In this document: in pieces, positions 41,904 to 44,213 of the stretch
Layout: each line of letters starts with the position of its first letter
Position numbering within the stretch: position 1 is the first letter of the stretch
Source: JBDLIL01 sp039714855
Lineage (GTDB): Bacteria; Patescibacteriota; Microgenomatia; UBA1400; PJMF01
Length of the DNA: 44,213 nt
Direction: 5' to 3'
NCBI GenBank assembly: GCA_039714855.1
Contig: JBDLIL010000003.1
Span: 1 to 44,213 of the forward strand
Program-made: the position numbers and the translations under genes
The notes under the pieces: generated by a model
The model's input: only the letters and a program-made list of their open reading frames with translations
What the model was told of the DNA's origin: nothing
Databases searched by the model: none

Positions 41904-41993
41904 TTGGTTTTGGTTTTATAATCTAGGGCCTGTTTAGAATTTGTTATTTTAAATTTGTTTAGGATTTGGAATTTACCACAGTAGGTAGTATTT

Positions 41994-42067
41994 GGGTCCG
42001 TAGCTCAGTTGGTTAGAGCGACAGCCTTTTAAGCTGTGCGTCCCGGGTTCGAGTCCCGGCGGACTCA
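41994..42067 (+). tRNA. tRNA-Lys (anticodon TTT)
   Basis: Acceptor GGGTCCG/CGGACTC with one G-T pair, anticodon loop CTTTTAA, T-arm CCGGGTTCGAGTCCCGG, discriminator A. One of the expected substrates of MnmA encoded at 1798-2967. Confidence 0.95.
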
Positions 42068-42133
42068 CTTTGGCCTCGTGTGTTACCGATGTATATTGCC
42101 AACTTTGACTTTTCTGCTTAGAATTGCTCAAAT

Positions 42134-42865
42134 ATGTCAGTTCGTTACTACCCGCTTGTAAATAGGTTTATTAGCTCTCTGCAACTTAATGATAGGGACG
42201 TTGATTCTAAGGCTAAAAAAACTTCTTTTTTCGATCAGCCTTTTATTACTATTGCTAGGGAACCTGGTAGCGGAGGTGCTCCTGTAGCCAAAGCTGTAGC
42301 CAAAAAACTAGGCTTTGTTTTTGTGGACAAGCAAATTATCGAGAAAGTTGCCAAATCTACCAAAAAGCGAAAAGAGGTTATTAAGCAAATTGATGAAAAA
42401 GAACGAACTGCCATGTCCGACATGATTCACTCGATTTTTAATAAGGATTATGTAAGTGATATCAAATATCTTACTGAAATGACCAAAGTGGTGATGGCGT
42501 ATGCCCATAAAGGGCGTGTAGTGATTTTGGGCAGAGGGGCCAACTTTATTACCCCAATGGCAAAAGGTTTGCATGTCAGTATTACGGCGCCTTATGCCAC
42601 TAGGGTGAAAAGAGCCATGGATTATGAGGGTTTTTCTAGAACTCAGGCTAAAGAAGTCATCAGTAATGTTGAAAAAACTAGGCGGGCTTTTGTTAAGCAA
42701 TATTTAAAACGTGATAGTAAAAAAGCCAATGCTTATGATTTAACTCTTAATACTGCTTATTTGTCTGTCGATCAATCTAGAGACATTATTGTTGAGGCTT
42801 TTTGTAACAAATTTTCTCGTTTTAAGCGCTATGGTTCTTTATTCAAGACAGCAGTTTCCCAATGA
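42134..42865 (+). CDS. Cytidylate-kinase-like protein (243 aa)
   Basis: FITIAREPGSGGAPVAKAVAKKLGFVFVDKQIIEKVA is the P-loop region of the cytidylate kinase-like (Cytidylate_kin2) family; VVILGRGANFI and the KRAMDYEGFSRTQAKEVI lid follow. Related proteins phosphorylate nucleoside monophosphates. The next gene begins inside its stop codon (ATGA overlap), so the two are coupled. Confidence 0.85.
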   Translation: MSVRYYPLVNRFISSLQLNDRDVDSKAKKTSFFDQPFITIAREPGSGGAPVAKAVAKKLGFVFVDKQIIEKVAKSTKKRKEVIKQIDEKERTAMSDMIHSIFNKDYVSDIKYLTEMTKVVMAYAHKGRVVILGRGANFITPMAKGLHVSITAPYATRVKRAMDYEGFSRTQAKEVISNVEKTRRAFVKQYLKRDSKKANAYDLTLNTAYLSVDQSRDIIVEAFCNKFSRFKRYGSLFKTAVSQ

Positions 42866-43509
42866 ATACTTCCCAAGTTTACAAGAAATATAAAATTATG
42901 CCCTCTTTGCAGCAGCATCAATTGCGTGTGGCGGCAGTTGCAAAATTAATTTGCGAAAATTTTACCAACCATATAGATTCTAAATCTATAATTACAGCTT
43001 GTTTACTTCATGATATGGGCAATATTCTGAAATCTGACCTCACTTTATTTCCAGATTTTTTGAAGCCTGAGGGTTTAGAATATTGGCAAGTTGTTAAAGA
43101 AGAATTTAGGGAAAAATATGGTGATGATGAGCATTGGGCCAGCATGCTCATTTCTAAAGAACTCGGAGTAAAGCAAAAAGTTTTGGATTTGATTGATGGT
43201 ATTGGTTTCGAAAACATTGAAAAACATTTTTCTGCAAAAGATTTGGAAAACATGATCTGCGAGTATGCTGACTGTAGGGTGGCTCCTCATGGGGTTGTTA
43301 GCTTGGATGAAAGATTGACTGATCTTGAAGAGCGTTATGGTTTTAGGTATCCGGATAGTGATCATAAGAATATGAGGCAAAAATTTTATGATCTTGCAAG
43401 ACGGAGTGAAACTTATATTTTTAAAAATCTTATTATAAAGCCAAAAGATATCAGTGCGGAGGCTTTGAATGATACAATTCCGGAGTTACGCTTATTTGAA
43501 ATTTCTTAA
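42862..43509 (+). CDS. HD-domain hydrolase (215 aa)
   Basis: Metal motif HQLRVAAVAKLI… ITACLLHDMGNILKSDL, then WASMLISKELG. Coupled to the kinase-like gene upstream. Nucleotide-related phosphohydrolase is the most likely role. Confidence 0.85.
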   Translation: MNTSQVYKKYKIMPSLQQHQLRVAAVAKLICENFTNHIDSKSIITACLLHDMGNILKSDLTLFPDFLKPEGLEYWQVVKEEFREKYGDDEHWASMLISKELGVKQKVLDLIDGIGFENIEKHFSAKDLENMICEYADCRVAPHGVVSLDERLTDLEERYGFRYPDSDHKNMRQKFYDLARRSETYIFKNLIIKPKDISAEALNDTIPELRLFEIS

Positions 43510-43541
43510 TAATAGATACCGAAGTGCTTGCACTGAGCTTA

Positions 43542-43625
43542 GCCGAAGTGGCGGAACTGGTAGACGCGTACGCCTCAGAAGCGTATGGATGTATTTCCTT
43601 GGAGGTTCGAGTCCTCTCTTCGGCA
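43542..43625 (+). tRNA. tRNA-Leu (anticodon CAG)
   Basis: Acceptor GCCGAAG/CTTCGGC, anticodon loop CTCAGAA, long variable arm, T-arm GGAGGTTCGAGTCCTC. Just upstream CCGAAGTG is repeated (43520-43527), separated by CTTGCACTGAGCTTAG. Confidence 0.95.
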
Positions 43626-43635
43626 CAAAAGCTGA

Positions 43636-43641
43636 TATAAT
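43636..43641 (+). promoter_or_regulatory. -10 box upstream of the tRNA-Leu(GAG) unit
   Basis: TATAAT after the Leu(CAG) gene. If it is used, the transcript would begin near 43648 and include the broken Leu fragment and hairpin before the intact tRNA. Confidence 0.45.
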
Positions 43642-43654
43642 GTGCTTTCTCGTT

Positions 43655-43710
43655 AAGCCCAGGTGGCCCGCCTTCGCCAAGGCTTCGGCAGGGCTAATGG
43701 AACTGGAGTT
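43655..43710 (+). pseudogene. 5' fragment of tRNA-Leu interrupted by a palindrome
   Basis: AAGCCCAGGTGG (43655-43666) equals the 5' end of the intact tRNA-Leu(GAG) at 43722-43733. It is followed by a CCGCCTTCGCCAAGGCTTCGGCAGG-type palindrome (written here as its arms GCCTTCGCC/GGCTTCGGC) and then ATGGAACTGGAG, which resembles a Leu D-arm. Confidence 0.6.
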
Positions 43711-43723
43711 GAAGTTTTTAAAA

Positions 43724-43805
43724 GCCCAGGTGGTGAAATTGGTAGACACGCAGTCTTGAGGAGGCTGTCCTTTCGGGGATGGAGGTTCAAGTCCTCTCCT
43801 GGGCA
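43724..43805 (+). tRNA. tRNA-Leu (anticodon GAG)
   Basis: Acceptor GCCCAGG/CCTGGGC, anticodon loop TTGAGGA, long variable arm with TTTCGGGGA, T-arm GGAGGTTCAAGTCCTCT. Third Leu isoacceptor of the window. Confidence 0.95.
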
Positions 43806-43818
43806 CTATTTAATATTG

Positions 43819-43892
43819 GCCGCTTAGTCTCAGCTGGTTAGAGCGTCCGGTTTACATCCGGAAGGTCGTCCCGCCATGGCGGGACAGCGGCA
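43819..43892 (+). pseudogene. tRNA-Val-like gene whose T-arm is a palindrome
   Basis: Acceptor GCCGCT pairs with AGCGGC, D-arm TCTCAGCTGGTTAGAGC, anticodon stem-loop TCCGG-TTTACAT-CCGGA (TAC, Val), variable AGGTC. In place of the T-stem, TTCGA loop and T-stem stands an 18-nt perfect palindrome (43868-43885, GTCCCGCCA/TGGCGGGAC). Without a T-loop it cannot fold normally, so it is probably dead. Confidence 0.75.
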
Positions 43893-43900
43893 AACAAATA

Positions 43901-43974
43901 GGACTCATGGCTCAGTTGGTTAGAGCGCCTCGTTTACATCGAGGAGGTCGGAGGTTCGAATCCTCCTGAGTCCA
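43901..43974 (+). tRNA. tRNA-Val (anticodon TAC)
   Basis: Acceptor GGACTCA/TGAGTCC, anticodon loop TTTACAT, T-arm GGAGGTTCGAATCCTCC, discriminator A. Intact; it directly follows the broken Val-like gene. Confidence 0.95.
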
Positions 43975-44008
43975 CAAAACTTGTGTTAGAATTATCAAGT
44001 TAAAAACA

Positions 44009-44063
44009 AGCCAAGCTAGCTCCTCCTTCGCTAAAGCTACGGAAGGACGCAGCAAGGTGGTCA
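44009..44063 (+). pseudogene. 5' fragment of tRNA-Phe interrupted by a palindrome
   Basis: GCCAAGCTAGC (44010-44020) and CAAGGTGGTCA (44053-44063) are the two consecutive parts of the 5' end of tRNA-Phe, split by 32 nt (44021-44052) with TCCTTC/GAAGGA arms. The rest of the tRNA is missing; the intact gene starts 15 nt downstream. Confidence 0.8.
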
Positions 44064-44077
44064 TTACTAACTAACAA

Positions 44078-44150
44078 GCCAAGCTAGCCAAGGTGGTCAA
44101 GGCACGTGTCTGAAAAACATGGGATTGAGGTTCGACTCCTCAGCTTGGCA
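44078..44150 (+). tRNA. tRNA-Phe (anticodon GAA)
   Basis: Acceptor GCCAAGC/GCTTGGC, D-arm, anticodon stem-loop CGTGT-CTGAAAA-ACATG (GAA), T-arm TGAGGTTCGACTCCTCA, discriminator A. The last 60 nt of the window after it hold nothing recognisable. Confidence 0.93.
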
Positions 44151-44213
44151 CAGTTTTCTCAACATCTTGTATTTTCCTATTGCATTTACCACTAAATATA
44201 TGTAGTTTTTATG

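Noticed and set aside
43469..43806. Open frames over the tRNA-Leu cluster
   Set aside because: They translate tRNA genes on both strands.

Overview
The window is AT-rich, tightly packed bacterial DNA using the standard bacterial code (TGA works as a stop, for example in the DUF1704 and Nudix genes). It most likely comes from a Candidate Phyla Radiation (Patescibacteria) genome, and my best guess within that is Microgenomates. The reasons are a 16S rRNA with an altered 530 loop, very short intergenic gaps, dockerin-like surface proteins, shortened housekeeping proteins (UvrC without a helix-hairpin-helix tail, a 240-residue HolA) and many short palindromic elements inside genes. The taxonomic call is inference from these features, not a database match.

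Layout. 1-1058: 5' part of a 16S rRNA gene (minus strand) and its leader. 1059-2967: a membrane protein and mnmA. 3045-8899 (minus): a gene set of three ATP-grasp ligases, one fused to a degenerate RimB-like retropepsin domain, plus a DUF1704 (MATCAP-related) metallopeptidase, a 7TM_transglut membrane protein, a holin-like membrane protein and a HAD protein. This looks like an amino-acid or peptide tagging (write and erase) system. 8944-19444: nucleotide excision repair (uvrC, uvrA, uvrB) interleaved with a secreted transglutaminase and two surface proteins, one dockerin-like and one Cys-rich. 19488-24521: a HAD phosphatase, a membrane-anchored protein and an accessory island (unknowns, P-loop kinase, Nudix, broken membrane gene, Bro-N/DinD-like). 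24529-26452: CofE-like glutamate ligase, cobalamin adenosyltransferase, LexA. 26655-31839: DedA, then a lower-glycolysis operon (PEP-synthase-like, enolase, iPGM) in which all three proteins have altered catalytic positions. 31893-36177 (minus): sugar-nucleotide genes and holA. 36225-43509: membrane proteins, YgjP-like peptidase, glucosaminidase-like and glycosidase-like proteins, HD proteins and a cytidylate-kinase-like protein, with three tRNAs between them. 43542-44150: a tRNA cluster (Leu, Leu, Val, Phe) with broken tRNA copies and palindromes between the intact genes.

Three themes run through the region. First, short palindromic elements lie between genes, inside protein genes as in-frame insertions (uvrA, uvrB, holA, mnmA, the PEP-synthase-like gene, probably gpmI) and inside or next to tRNA genes. 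Second, many genes have a TATAAT-like box exactly 6 nt before the start codon, which implies leaderless mRNAs. Third, the ATP-grasp/DUF1704/7TM cluster and the CofE-like ligase suggest a large investment in adding and removing amino-acid tails. Everything is read by eye; no alignment, folding or search was run.
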